A stretch of DNA of 14,682 nt from Moraxella equi. Its GTDB lineage: Bacteria > Pseudomonadota > Gammaproteobacteria > Pseudomonadales > Moraxellaceae. Under the pieces are notes generated by a model. That model had not been told where the DNA came from. It made no database searches and was given only the letters and a program-made list of their open reading frames with translations. How positions within the stretch are numbered: the stretch's first letter is position 1; each line of letters begins with the position of its first letter. The translations under genes were made by a program, and so were the position numbers. This document shows, one piece after another, positions 1 through 9,758 of this stretch. The DNA lies in the NCBI RefSeq assembly GCF_002027555.1, contig NZ_MXAP01000067.1, positions 1 to 14,682 on the forward strand. The letters are read 5' to 3'.

Positions 1-420
1 GTTCGGTTGGTATATATCAACCACACAGACGCTGGCGGCATCGTCTATCACGCCAATCATCTCACTTTTTTTGAGAACTGCCGTCGGGATTGGCTGACAT
101 CGCTCGGCTTTAATGGTTATTTTTTTGACACGGACGGGATGGCAGATGGCACGGACGGACAGCAAGGCAAGGTGCATTTTGTGGTCAGTCGTGCCGATTT
201 AACCTATAAATTACCACTTTTGGTTGATGACAACCTTGTCGTTGCCATTACTGATGTCACCAAAAAGCCCGCCAGTCTCATCATGACTCAGCACATCTAC
301 CGCAGTGATGATGATTTTAATCAGGGCAAGGTCGCCACCATTGGTGTGATTACCCTTGCTTGCGTCATGAACAGCGAACACGGCATTCGCCCCTGTCGTC
401 TACCCATGGCGTTTCGCTGA
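1..420 (+). CDS. ybgC: YbgC-type acyl-CoA thioesterase (hotdog fold), 5' end cut by the window
   Basis: This is the 3' part of a small cytoplasmic hotdog-fold thioesterase of the YbgC/4-hydroxybenzoyl-CoA thioesterase family, which hydrolyses acyl-CoA thioesters. In many Gram-negatives its gene precedes tolQ. The frame is open from the first base, so the start lies upstream. A TTG at base 7 is an internal leucine, not a start. Visible is the family signature HTDAGGIVYHANHLTFFE, with the catalytic Asp of TDAGG and the following YHANH. Further on come the core beta-strand stretches LTYKLPLLVDDNLVVAITDV and SLIMTQHIYR. About 139 residues are present, close to the full family length, so few residues are missing. 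The gene converges on hemE across a shared terminator. It is separated from tolQRA, its usual partners, by about 9.5 kb. Family assignment is firm; the in vivo substrate is not known. Confidence 0.88.
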   Translation, partial: VRLVYINHTDAGGIVYHANHLTFFENCRRDWLTSLGFNGYFFDTDGMADGTDGQQGKVHFVVSRADLTYKLPLLVDDNLVVAITDVTKKPASLIMTQHIYRSDDDFNQGKVATIGVITLACVMNSEHGIRPCRLPMAFR

Positions 421-468
421 TAATTTGTCAAAATGGCGAAATCATGGCAAACAGTTTGGCTTAACCAC

Positions 469-502
469 AAAAAAACAGGAAGCATTTTCTCCCTGTTTTT
501 TT
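469..502. terminator. Bidirectional intrinsic terminator between ybgC and hemE
   Basis: A perfect 11-bp inverted repeat (AAAAAAACAGG at 469-479, CCTGTTTTTTT at 492-502) encloses a 12-nt loop. It has an A run on the left and a T run on the right, so it reads as a hairpin plus U-tract on both strands. It sits between two converging genes, where a shared terminator is expected. Confidence 0.8.
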
Positions 503-517
503 ACTTTTGACAGTAGC

Positions 518-1624
518 TTACAGTTTAAACTCATGCACGCTATCCACAAATACCTTAGCGTGTTCGGGTTTGACCCACTGGGTAATGCCATGCCCAAAAT
601 TTGCCACATAGCCCGTTTTGTCATTCACATAGGCATCTGATAGCATATCATGTACCGCCTTTTTGATGTCGGCAGGCGAGCCGTAAAGCGTGGCAGGATC
701 AAGGTTACCTTGAATGGCTTTTTGACGTTGTAGCTTTTTGTGCTTGACCGTCAAAGCCTTTTGAGCATCATTAAGTTCATGTCTTGCCTTGTCTAGGGGC
801 ATTGTCCAGTCCAGCCCCAAGCAGTCGGCTTGACTGTCCGCTTGAACATCAAGCCATAAGCCCCCGCCTTTGGTAAACATGACCACAGGCACATCGGGGT
901 GCTTGGCTTTTAAGCGGGCGATGATTTCACGATTATAATTATGGCTAAATTCCACAAATTGACGATGACCCAACGCCCCACCCCAGCTGTCAAAAATCTG
1001 CACAATCTGAGCCCCTGCATGTATCTGAGCGTCCAGATAATCCACGACAGCGTCCGAGATTTTGGCAAGTAAGGCGTGCAAAAACTGTGGTCGGGCGTAC
1101 ATCATCTCTTTGGTGTAGCGAAACTCACGGCTAGAACCGCCTTCCACCATATAGGTCGCCAAAGTCCAAGGACTACCGCTAAATCCAAACAGTGGCACTT
1201 GTCCGTTTAGCTCTTTTCGGATATTGGTTACCGCTTTCATGACATAGTCAAGCTGACTATTTACATCAATTTTTGGCAAACGTTCAAGGTCGGTCGGTGT
1301 GCGTACGGTGTATTTAAATTTAGGGCCTTCGCCTTCTTCAAAATAAAGTCCAAGCCCAAACGCATCAGGGATTGTCAAAATATCACTGAACAAAATCGCC
1401 GCATCCAGCTCAAAACGGCGTAACGGCTGCAAGGTAACTTCGGTCGCCATGTCGGTGTCCTTGCACAGACTCAAAAAATCGCCCGCTTTGGCACGGGTTT
1501 CTTTGTATTCTGGCAAATAACGCCCTGCCTGCCTCATCATCCATACAGGGGTGGCATCAATAGGCTCAAAACGCAAGGCACGCAGTAGGCGGTCATTTTT
1601 TAGAGGGGCAAATTGCTGGGTCAT
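518..1624 (-). CDS. hemE: Uroporphyrinogen decarboxylase
   Basis: HemE removes four carboxyl groups from uroporphyrinogen III to give coproporphyrinogen III in cytoplasmic haem biosynthesis. The two family signatures are intact: [15 protein letters not shown] near residues 26-40 and [17 protein letters not shown] near 147-163. The substrate-binding Asp lies in [10 protein letters not shown], and FGHGI is near the C-terminus. At 368 aa the length is normal (E. coli is 354). Two ATGs compete, at 1630 and 1624. The only Shine-Dalgarno-like bases (GTGGA) abut the first ATG but lie 6 nt before the second, so I prefer 1624. The gene is downstream of proB on the same strand, but 205 nt of AT-rich sequence with a repeat separates them, so a promoter of its own is likely, though I found no convincing one. 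It ends at a strong shared terminator. Confidence 0.96.
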   Translation of the reverse strand: MTQQFAPLKNDRLLRALRFEPIDATPVWMMRQAGRYLPEYKETRAKAGDFLSLCKDTDMATEVTLQPLRRFELDAAILFSDILTIPDAFGLGLYFEEGEGPKFKYTVRTPTDLERLPKIDVNSQLDYVMKAVTNIRKELNGQVPLFGFSGSPWTLATYMVEGGSSREFRYTKEMMYARPQFLHALLAKISDAVVDYLDAQIHAGAQIVQIFDSWGGALGHRQFVEFSHNYNREIIARLKAKHPDVPVVMFTKGGGLWLDVQADSQADCLGLDWTMPLDKARHELNDAQKALTVKHKKLQRQKAIQGNLDPATLYGSPADIKKAVHDMLSDAYVNDKTGYVANFGHGITQWVKPEHAKVFVDSVHEFKL

Positions 1625-1710
1625 TGTCATTCCACTGGTTAAGTTAATTTTTAGCTAAATCAATTTTTAAAATTTTTTCATTGTTAATTGACTATACCTT
1701 TGGGTAAATT

Positions 1711-1780
1711 TGTAGGGGCAAATGACACTTGCCCTTTAATAAGGTGTTGATTTTTAGGTAAATTGCAATTCGTCCCTACA
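1711..1780. repeat. Small MITE-like imperfect inverted repeat between proB and hemE
   Basis: The segment starts TGTAGGGGC and ends CGTCCCTACA, so the ends are near-perfect inverted copies. An inner hairpin GGGCAA (1716-1721) / TTGCCC (1729-1734) and the self-complementary AATTGCAATT (1761-1770) lie inside. No ORF is present. The shape resembles short non-autonomous palindromic elements seen in many bacterial intergenic gaps. It is the only notable structure in the 1631-1835 gap, which is otherwise AT-rich. Confidence 0.5.
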
Positions 1781-1835
1781 CATCCAAATTGTAAAATGCA
1801 TCTTTATTAAACAATATCAAAATTTTAAATATCTA

Positions 1836-2951
1836 TCACAAAACCGCCATGTCATCACGGTGCACCATAATGGCTTTGTCGTTGTCGCTTAGGTTTAGGA
1901 TTTGTAGGACTTCATCGGTGTGTTTTTGGGTGATTTGTTTGGCTTGACTGCTATCAAAACCAACTTGACCCACCGCCAACCGCACTTTTTGGGTGTTAAC
2001 AATCTCCACCACATCGCCCATGTCAAAATCACCTTGCACATCTAGCACGCCCACAGGCAGTAGCGATTTGTGCTGTTCGGTAATCGCCTTGACTGCCCCA
2101 TCATCGATAATGAGCGTGCCCGCCATACGTAGGTGCGTGGCAAGCCATTGCTTTTTGGCAATCAGGCGGTCGGCATGGTCGGTCGTGAGTCGTGTGCCGA
2201 TAGTCTCGCCATCCGCCAGTCGCACGATGACATTTTCCACCTTACCATTGGCGATGATGGTCGGGCAGTTTGCCATGGCGGTCAATCGCCCCGCACGGAT
2301 TTTGGTTAGCATACCGCCAGACCCCCATTTACCACCGTCCCCTGCCACATCAAACAGATAATCCGCCATCGCTCGCTCGCTTGTGATAAGCTTGGCGTTG
2401 GGATTGGTGCGTGGATTGTCGGTAAATACACCGTCTTGGTCGGTTAGGATAATGTACAAATCCGCCCCTATCATGGTCGCACTCATCGCCCCAAGCGTGT
2501 CATTATCGCCAAATTTTATCTCGCCATAGCTGACCGTATCATTTTCATTGATGACAGGCACGACACGCCACGCCAAAAGCTGGCTCATGGTCTGGCTAAT
2601 GTTAAGATAACGGGAGCGGTGAGCTAAGTCGTCATGAGTCAAGAGAATCTGTGATGACTGCACGCCTTTTTGGATTAACGCTTGCCACCATGTCTCAATC
2701 AGCCCCATCTGTCCAATGGACGCACAGGCTTGCAAGGCAGGTAATTTTTTGGGGCGTTCGGGCAGATTCATGCGAACCACGCCTTCGGCAACCGCCCCAC
2801 TAGACACCAGCACGACTTCAATCCCACGAGCGTGTAAGGTGGCGATTTGTCTTGCCCATTCATAAATGGCGGTACGGTCCAGTCCACGACCGTTGTTGGT
2901 CAGTAGCGATGAGCCGATTTTTACCACGATACGCTTTGGCAAATTATCCAT
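1836..2951 (-). CDS. proB: Glutamate 5-kinase with PUA domain
   Basis: ProB phosphorylates L-glutamate with ATP to gamma-glutamyl phosphate, the first and feedback-controlled step of proline synthesis in the cytoplasm. The amino-acid-kinase domain (about 1-260) shows VVKIGSSLLT (9-18), VSSGAVAEG (49-57), PVINENDTV followed by the acidic FGDNDTLGAM (132-156), LTDQDGVFTDNP (169-180) and SGGMLTKIRAG (211-221). A C-terminal PUA domain starts near 277 with GTLIIDDGA and SLLPVGVLDVQGDF. At 371 aa it is full length. AAGGA about 7 nt before the ATG fixes the start. It follows obgE by 25 nt on the same strand, a common Pseudomonadales arrangement, and is probably co-transcribed with it. No proA is seen here. 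Confidence 0.97.
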   Translation of the reverse strand: MDNLPKRIVVKIGSSLLTNNGRGLDRTAIYEWARQIATLHARGIEVVLVSSGAVAEGVVRMNLPERPKKLPALQACASIGQMGLIETWWQALIQKGVQSSQILLTHDDLAHRSRYLNISQTMSQLLAWRVVPVINENDTVSYGEIKFGDNDTLGAMSATMIGADLYIILTDQDGVFTDNPRTNPNAKLITSERAMADYLFDVAGDGGKWGSGGMLTKIRAGRLTAMANCPTIIANGKVENVIVRLADGETIGTRLTTDHADRLIAKKQWLATHLRMAGTLIIDDGAVKAITEQHKSLLPVGVLDVQGDFDMGDVVEIVNTQKVRLAVGQVGFDSSQAKQITQKHTDEVLQILNLSDNDKAIMVHRDDMAVL

Positions 2952-2976
2952 GCTTTTTCCTTATATCAGCCCATCA

Positions 2977-4197
<1,221 letters not shown>

Positions 4198-4222
4198 TCA
4201 AAATATTTTAATCTAACTGGTA

Positions 4223-4231
4223 ATTATATCA
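4223..4231 (-). promoter_or_regulatory. Extended -10 promoter for obgE
   Basis: On the minus strand the bases read TGATATAAT, an exact TGn-TATAAT extended -10 element. The predicted start of transcription gives a leader of about 25 nt before the obgE ATG. No good -35 box is present, which extended -10 promoters tolerate. The surrounding gap (4192-4343) is very AT-rich and must also carry the promoter of the plus-strand gene at 4344. Confidence 0.5.
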
Positions 4232-4343
4232 CGTTTTTTTTATAAAATCTTTATCATAAAAGCACGGTTTATAAAAAATATCTGTTGGCTAAAAAATTAT
4301 ATCCGAACGATTACAATACATTCATCACACTGGGCGTATATTT

Positions 4344-4877
4344 ATGAATTTACACAATATTGGCTTGATATTGCTTGGTATTGGTTGTATGGCAGTAATT
4401 TTAGCAACCAGATTGTATTTTCAGCTGATTTTTCGCTATTATGACCTGCACCAAAGCTCATTTTTTAAAAGCATGACTCAAACACTCATTAATGACACAG
4501 GCAACAAACGTATTCACTACAGGCACGTTTGTTTTTCACACACATATTTCTGGGATAAAGATGAGCGGCCCTATCAAATGGAGCTAACCACCATGCCCTC
4601 ACTTATCTCAAAAGAATTTCAAGCAGTTATCAAGTTTAATAACACACATATTGAAGAAAATCACCTTATGGCAATTGACAATCGCACAAATAACATCACA
4701 GATTCTTTCATCAATGAACTCATCAAACGTTCTGCTAAATTTGATCGCTCCTTTAGCACTTCACACGAAGCGTTATATGAATTTTATACTACCGCTTGCG
4801 TTCCTGTGCGTTATATGAAATATCGCAATCATTACTATGTATACCCCACCACACCTATTTCTCATACTCATCAGTAG
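4344..4877 (+). CDS. Unrecognised protein with one N-terminal membrane segment
   Basis: I do not recognise this 177-aa protein. Residues about 5-30 (from NIGLILLGIGC to FQLIF) form one strongly hydrophobic segment and probably a membrane anchor. The remainder is polar, rich in His, Tyr, Phe and Asn, with no family motif I can name. ATG 4344 lacks a clear Shine-Dalgarno site; a TACAAT at 4312-4317 is a possible -10. The stop lies 8 nt before the ATG of the next, broken membrane-protein gene, so the two form a small transcription unit. They sit between obgE and hrpA, which both read the other way, and both are visibly more AT-rich than their neighbours. That fits acquired or accessory DNA. The coding call rests on the long open frame and the close downstream gene. 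Confidence 0.6.
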   Translation: MNLHNIGLILLGIGCMAVILATRLYFQLIFRYYDLHQSSFFKSMTQTLINDTGNKRIHYRHVCFSHTYFWDKDERPYQMELTTMPSLISKEFQAVIKFNNTHIEENHLMAIDNRTNNITDSFINELIKRSAKFDRSFSTSHEALYEFYTTACVPVRYMKYRNHYYVYPTTPISHTHQ

Positions 4878-4885
4878 GAAACTCC

Positions 4886-5447
4886 ATGCCCCTAGAACCA
4901 CATGACAATGACTTTGATGGTAATTTTGATGAGAACTGGGAATATGAAGAGCCCTTATTTTCAAAAATAGAAATTCTCATTTTTTCTATTGCAACTCTCA
5001 CATTGGGCATTTTTTCAACGTTTATCTTTCATTTTTTAATGAAGAAATTATTAAAGTCATTTATCCTTTGGCTTACAATGAGAAATTATGGTTTTTGATT
5101 TTATTTAAAAACAGTTTATGTTTACTTACCTTTGTTGTGATTTGGCTTGTCCATTATCGTCTTTATCATTATTCTTATGAAGGTTTGTCTTCATATTTGG
5201 GAACAGCAATCCACAGAATACTTCGTATAGGTCTATTGTCCTAGGCTTGGTCTTTTTTCTGGCACTTTCTAACAATGGACGTATGTGTTCAAATTACTCT
5301 CGTGTGATGTCACTTGGATGGGCTTTTCTCATGGTGAATGATTTGGTTGGTGGTGGTTGGTTTATTGCAGCATATTTTTTGATTGTGAACAGGTTCTTAC
5401 ATACAGCCAACAAAATTGAATTTTACTACGGAAACCGTTCACCCTGA
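4886..5447 (+). pseudogene. Multi-pass membrane protein gene broken by two apparent frameshifts
   Basis: The reading starts at ATG 4886, with AGGA 7 nt upstream and 8 nt after the previous stop. Frame 1 gives an acidic N-terminus (MPLEPHDNDFDGNFDENWEY) and a membrane segment (IEILIFSIATLTLGIFSTFI), then ends at 5098 after 70 aa. Protein-like sequence resumes in the -1 frame from about 5039 (NEEIIKVIYPLAYNEKLWF, a hydrophobic stretch LCLLTFVVIWLVHYR, then SYLGTAIHRILRIGL) up to TAG 5242-5244. It resumes again in a third frame (SIVLGLVFFLAL, SLGWAFLMVNDLVGGGWFI) to TGA 5445-5447. Neither later segment has its own ATG with a ribosome site near its beginning. Joined, they make about 187 aa with three or four membrane segments. 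The last residues and the stop come from a repeat at 5428. The family is unknown. Decay is the simplest reading; a frameshift signal at the first break is considered separately. Confidence 0.6.
5032..5038 (+). other. T TTT TTA slippery heptamer at the first frame break
   Basis: In the frame of the gene starting at 4886 the codons read CAT TTT TTA ATG, so bases 5032-5038 are a canonical X XXY YYZ heptamer (U UUU UUA, the same as HIV-1 gag-pol). A -1 slip here enters exactly the frame that continues as NEEIIKVIYP. A one-base loss from the T run would look the same, so the site may be only the scar of a deletion. Confidence 0.4.
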
Positions 5448-5507
5448 GCTTGCCTGCGGGTCGGTTTCCGTCATGGTTCGACTTATCTCACCACGAACGG
5501 AAACCGT
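5428..5507. repeat. Composite palindromic intergenic repeat between the broken gene and hrpA
   Basis: The left half is an inverted repeat: ACGGAAACCG at 5428-5437 and CGGTTTCCGT at 5462-5471, with inner CCC/GGG around a short loop. The right half pairs GTTCG (5476-5480) with CGAAC (5494-5498) and ends in another ACGGAAACCGT (5497-5507). The core phrases TTCACCCTGAGCTTG and CATGGTTCGAC are of the type found in dispersed bacterial intergenic palindromes. It lies just past the hrpA stop and may act as a transcript end for both converging units. Confidence 0.65.
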
Positions 5508-5537
5508 AGCACTTTTTCATTTTGTAGAGTGTACAAT

Positions 5538-8500
5538 TTATTTGGTTGTCAAACTTGCCCACAACTTCTCCAACTTCTTAGCCGACACCGAACCCATCGT
5601 CTTCATCGGCTGAGCAAAAAGCTGTATGCGGTATTCTTCCACAAGCCAGCGATACTCACTGATTTTTGGGTCGTGAATGCGGTTAGCTAGCCTTTCCATA
5701 TGCTCATCAAGGGTATAAACCCCGTCCAAATCATTGTCCAGATTGTTGGGCAATCTATCAAGACGCACCTTTAACGCCTGTAAGTAGCGTGGATACTGTC
5801 GCCAAGCGTCATAAGGCACTCGGTAAACAAAATCACCAAGCGACAAATCATCAAGCTGGTCTTCAATGTCGTCAATGCTCTCGCCAAAAATCTCACGGTC
5901 AAGCATCAAAAGCTGTCCACGCACCACCTGCCAAGTGGTGTAAATGTCCTTTAACACCTTTAACATCTCTTGCCCCACCGCCAAAAACTGACCGCTTATC
6001 AGCTCCTTGACCGTCTCAAACTCGCCTGCACTCAAAGGCACTTTGTCAAGCAAATCGCCCATCTTGTCATCACGCACAAAGCCCGCCACCTTTTCACGCA
6101 CGCTTGTGTCCACAAACGATGTGGCATACCGCTCAAAAGTCGCTTGTAGGCTCGCATCCACAAGAAGTGCCTTTAACTTCTCCAAATCGCCCAAAGGAGC
6201 GTACGCCATCTTAAAGGCTTTGTCAATTTGCCCTGTCAGCTGTTTTTGTTTTGCCCCAAGCGTCAGTTTGATAAGCGATAGCACGCCTGCCTTGTGGGTG
6301 GTCAAGGCTTTTTGTAGGTCGCCAAACTCCACCACCGCCACTTTGCCCGTCTCATCAGGACTTAACGCAAAAAACACCTGCGTTACCATACCCTTATGAT
6401 GACGGGTTTTGATAAAGTCAAAATGCTCTGGAAAAGTCTCGTGAATGCCTTCTGTAACCTTTTGCACTTGGCTCATCGTTTGGTATTTGGCTTGCAATTT
6501 GGCTAGGTCTCGCCCCTTGTCCATCACTCGCCCTTTGTCGTCAAGCACGCAGATTAAAGGCTGTAAATAAGTATCAATCTCGCTTGGCTTAAAGTCATCG
6601 GCACCAACCTTCACGCCCATTCTAAGAAGCTGTCCACAAAGCTGGTCTAAGAGTCCCACGCCATTGCCCTGCACCAGCTTATCCATCAAGGCACGGGCGG
6701 TGTCGGGAATGGGGACGATTTTTTTGCGGGCGTCTTTGGGCAAGGTTTTTAAAAGGCTTGCCACCAGCTCATACCGCCAGCCTGCAATGCCCCACAATAA
6801 ATCCACGCCATCAAGCTGGGTCAATGCCCCTACGCCCACTTTGACACTCACGCCATCGTCATCGGAGCTTGGGTCAAAGACATAGGATAAGGGGAATTTG
6901 ACCGCCCCCACCTGCCAAAACTTAGGAAACTCCTGCCCTGTGATGACGCTGTCATTAATCACGTCTTCGTCTTTGAATTTTAAAAACTCATCATCGCCCA
7001 CTTTGCCAAGCCAATCTTCAAAGGCTTTGGCGGACGCAATGTGGGGCGGAATTTTGTCATCATAAAATTCATACAGTCGCTCTTCGTCCACCAGCAAATC
7101 TCTACGGCGTAACTTGTCTTCGGTGTCGCCCACGTCTTTGATTTTTTGGCGGTTGTGGGTCAAAAAAGGCAAGGCTTTGGGGTAGCGTTCTTCTTGCCCA
7201 TCGCCTACGAGTGCATCCATAATAAAAATCTCACGGCTTGCCACCAAATCAACCGTTTCATAATTGACAAGCTGTTTGTGAACAATGATTAACCCAAACA
7301 GGCTAATCTGGGCATGGGCACGCACCCGCCCTTCTTTTTTTGACCAATGCGGTTCAAAATAATGGTATTTTAATAAGGGCTTGCCCGCCGACAAAATCCA
7401 CTCAGGCTCAATCTTGGCAAGACACCGCATATAGACCTGCGATGTTTCCACCACTTCAAAGGCAAGCACCCATTCTGCCCCTTTTTTATGCAGGACGCTT
7501 GCAGGGAAAATGCGTGCCTTTTGGTTTTTGGTCATCAGATATTCGCCCACCGTGTCGGTTTTGTGAGCGACGAAGGATAACAGTGCCGTCAATAACGCCC
7601 GATGAATGCTGGCATAATCTTGGGCGGACTTGGTGAGTTTGTTTTTGTCAAAATGACCGTCTTTGTCCTTTAAACTTGCGAGCATCGCACTTTTGCCAAG
7701 CACTTTTTTACCACCTTTTAAGCCAATGCGACCTTTTTGCGTGGTGTTTGCTTTGTCATTTTGGATAAGTTCTTGATTGTTATCATTTTCTTGATAAATT
7801 TGATAACCCAAATCGCTCATCATCTGGGTCAGTTGCTCGTGCGTTTTTTGCCATTCTTTAATACGGGGAAAACTTAGATAATGCTTTTTGGCAAAGGATT
7901 TTCGCCCATTGCCCGTCAGTTTCTCGCCACCGTGCATTTCGTGGGCATTAAACAGCACATCAAACAATTCCACATAAAACAAAAAGTCAGAATTATCCTT
8001 ACGAAACAGGGCGTGCTTTTGGTCGGCTTGGGCTTGTTTATCGGCTGGGCGTTCACGCACGTCTTGCACCGCAAGGGCGGAGACGATGATGAGCATTTTA
8101 TCAAGACAGGCAAACTCGTGCCCTGCAATCAGCATACGGGCAAGGCGTGGGTCTATGGGCATTTTTGCCATTTTTTTGCCGATGTCGGTTAAGTTTGACG
8201 GCTTGGATTTTTGCCCCACTTTTTGCCCTGATTTTTGCTCTTTTTGGGATTTTTTAAAGGCGGTTTTGGTGGGCGTGTCGGACAAGGCGGACAGCTCGTG
8301 TAGGAGCTTTCGTCCGTCATTGACAAGGCGTAAATCGGGCGGTGTGATAAAATCAAACTCCGCCACATCGCCAAGCCCCAAGCTCTCCATTTGCAAAATC
8401 ACGCTTGCCAAATTGGTACGCAAAATCTCAGGCTCGGTAAATTCTGGACGGGTGTCAAAGTCTTCTTTTGAGTACAAGCGTATGCACACGCCATCACTGA

Positions 8501-9758
8501 TTCGTCCACAGCGTCCTGCCCGTTGGTTGGCGGCTGCTTGGCTAATGGCTTCAATGGGCAAACGCTGAATGCGTGAGCGGTAATTATAACGGCTAATCCG
8601 TGCAAAGCCCAAATCAATGACATAGCGAATGTTTGGCACGGTCAAGGCGGTCTCAGCGACATTGGTTGAAATGATAATCCGCCTGCCCTCTGTCGGCTTA
8701 AAAATACGCTGTTGCTCAGCAAAACTTTGGCGGGCAAACAAGGGTAAAATCTCGGTGTGGGGCGGTGCGTAAGCGGTCAAAATGTCGCCAATTTCACGGA
8801 TTTCGGCTTCGGTACTGGCAAAAATAAGAATGTCCGATGAGCTTGGGTGTCCTTTGGTGCGTGCGTCCTCAAAGCACTCATTGACAGCAGATGTCAAGGC
8901 TCTGGGGAGCTTGTCTTCCATATCATCAAAAGTGTCATCATCGTGGCTTTTGACAATCTCATCTATCAAAGGACGATAACGAATCTCCACAGGGTAGCTT
9001 CGCCCTTCGACATTGATGATTGGCACATCGCCTTTTACTGCACTTTTAAAATACTCGGCAAAACGGGCGGTGTCAAGGGTGGCTGATGTAATAATCACCT
9101 TTAAATCAGGGCGTTTAGGGAGTAGGCGTTTTAAATAACCCAAAATAAAGTCAATGTTTAGGCTACGCTCGTGGGCTTCGTCAATGATAATGGTATCATA
9201 ACGGGTCAAAAATCTATCGCTGGCGAGTTCAGCAAGCAAAATCCCGTCCGTCATCAGCTTGACAAGGCTGTCCTTAGTGCCTTCTTCGCTAAACCGCACC
9301 TTAAAACTCACGGTCTTGCCAAGCGTTTCGCCAAGCTCATCGGCAATACGAGTGGCGACACTTCTGGCCGCCAGACGGCGGGGCTGGGTGTGTCCGATTT
9401 GCCCTGTAATGCCCCGTCCTGCCAGCATGGCAAGTTTGGGGAGCTGGGTGGTTTTGCCAGAACCCGTCTCGCCTGCCACGATGATGACTTGGTGGTTTTG
9501 TATGGCACGAATAATCTCATCACTACGGGCAGTAACAGGCAAATCGGCATTTAATAAGGCGGGCAAATTAACAGGAATGCTGTCCACTCTTTTTTGTACC
9601 GCTTGGGCGGAACGCTGTATCAGCTCATCAAGCACTCTTTGTTTTTTGGCTTTGATGTCAGCAGGAAAATTGCCACGCAACTCACGCTCTAAGCGATGAA
9701 CGATGTGGCGGTCTTTGACAAGTAGGAGAGTGTTGGGATTTTGGGTTGTATTTGGCAT
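5538..9758 (-). CDS. hrpA: ATP-dependent DEAH-box RNA helicase HrpA
   Basis: HrpA is a large cytoplasmic DEAH-box RNA helicase; in E. coli it resolves stalled or collided ribosomes. Counting from ATG 9758, the motor shows Walker A GETGSGKTTQ (96-105), DEAH (193-196) in IIIDEAHERSLNIDF, SAT (225-227) and motif VI QRAGRCGR (412-419). The HA2/OB-type and long HrpA-specific C-terminal regions follow without a break. The length is 1406 aa against 1300 in E. coli. The excess includes a Lys/Gln-rich stretch (about 501-520) and a polar insert (about 656-712). The frame opens at 9836 with ATGs at 9836, 9779 and 9758. None has a good ribosome site. I chose 9758 because homology (VKDRHIVHRLERELRG) begins soon after it. 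It is transcribed divergently from tolQ. Confidence 0.95.
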   Translation of the reverse strand: MPNTTQNPNTLLLVKDRHIVHRLERELRGNFPADIKAKKQRVLDELIQRSAQAVQKRVDSIPVNLPALLNADLPVTARSDEIIRAIQNHQVIIVAGETGSGKTTQLPKLAMLAGRGITGQIGHTQPRRLAARSVATRIADELGETLGKTVSFKVRFSEEGTKDSLVKLMTDGILLAELASDRFLTRYDTIIIDEAHERSLNIDFILGYLKRLLPKRPDLKVIITSATLDTARFAEYFKSAVKGDVPIINVEGRSYPVEIRYRPLIDEIVKSHDDDTFDDMEDKLPRALTSAVNECFEDARTKGHPSSSDILIFASTEAEIREIGDILTAYAPPHTEILPLFARQSFAEQQRIFKPTEGRRIIISTNVAETALTVPNIRYVIDLGFARISRYNYRSRIQRLPIEAISQAAANQRAGRCGRISDGVCIRLYSKEDFDTRPEFTEPEILRTNLASVILQMESLGLGDVAEFDFITPPDLRLVNDGRKLLHELSALSDTPTKTAFKKSQKEQKSGQKVGQKSKPSNLTDIGKKMAKMPIDPRLARMLIAGHEFACLDKMLIIVSALAVQDVRERPADKQAQADQKHALFRKDNSDFLFYVELFDVLFNAHEMHGGEKLTGNGRKSFAKKHYLSFPRIKEWQKTHEQLTQMMSDLGYQIYQENDNNQELIQNDKANTTQKGRIGLKGGKKVLGKSAMLASLKDKDGHFDKNKLTKSAQDYASIHRALLTALLSFVAHKTDTVGEYLMTKNQKARIFPASVLHKKGAEWVLAFEVVETSQVYMRCLAKIEPEWILSAGKPLLKYHYFEPHWSKKEGRVRAHAQISLFGLIIVHKQLVNYETVDLVASREIFIMDALVGDGQEERYPKALPFLTHNRQKIKDVGDTEDKLRRRDLLVDEERLYEFYDDKIPPHIASAKAFEDWLGKVGDDEFLKFKDEDVINDSVITGQEFPKFWQVGAVKFPLSYVFDPSSDDDGVSVKVGVGALTQLDGVDLLWGIAGWRYELVASLLKTLPKDARKKIVPIPDTARALMDKLVQGNGVGLLDQLCGQLLRMGVKVGADDFKPSEIDTYLQPLICVLDDKGRVMDKGRDLAKLQAKYQTMSQVQKVTEGIHETFPEHFDFIKTRHHKGMVTQVFFALSPDETGKVAVVEFGDLQKALTTHKAGVLSLIKLTLGAKQKQLTGQIDKAFKMAYAPLGDLEKLKALLVDASLQATFERYATSFVDTSVREKVAGFVRDDKMGDLLDKVPLSAGEFETVKELISGQFLAVGQEMLKVLKDIYTTWQVVRGQLLMLDREIFGESIDDIEDQLDDLSLGDFVYRVPYDAWRQYPRYLQALKVRLDRLPNNLDNDLDGVYTLDEHMERLANRIHDPKISEYRWLVEEYRIQLFAQPMKTMGSVSAKKLEKLWASLTTK

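Noticed and set aside
4796..4885. Upstream extension of the small membrane-protein gene to an ATG at 4796.
   Set aside because: It overlaps the end of the preceding gene; ATG 4886 has a proper ribosome site and begins the hydrophilic N-terminus.
5416..5613. An open frame across the palindromic repeat into the hrpA 3' end.
   Set aside because: It is made of repeat sequence plus hrpA antisense, with no ribosome site or protein-like character.
8086..9699. Several plus-strand open frames of 100-160 codons opposite hrpA.
   Set aside because: They lie antisense to strongly conserved helicase motifs and carry no recognisable domain or start signal.
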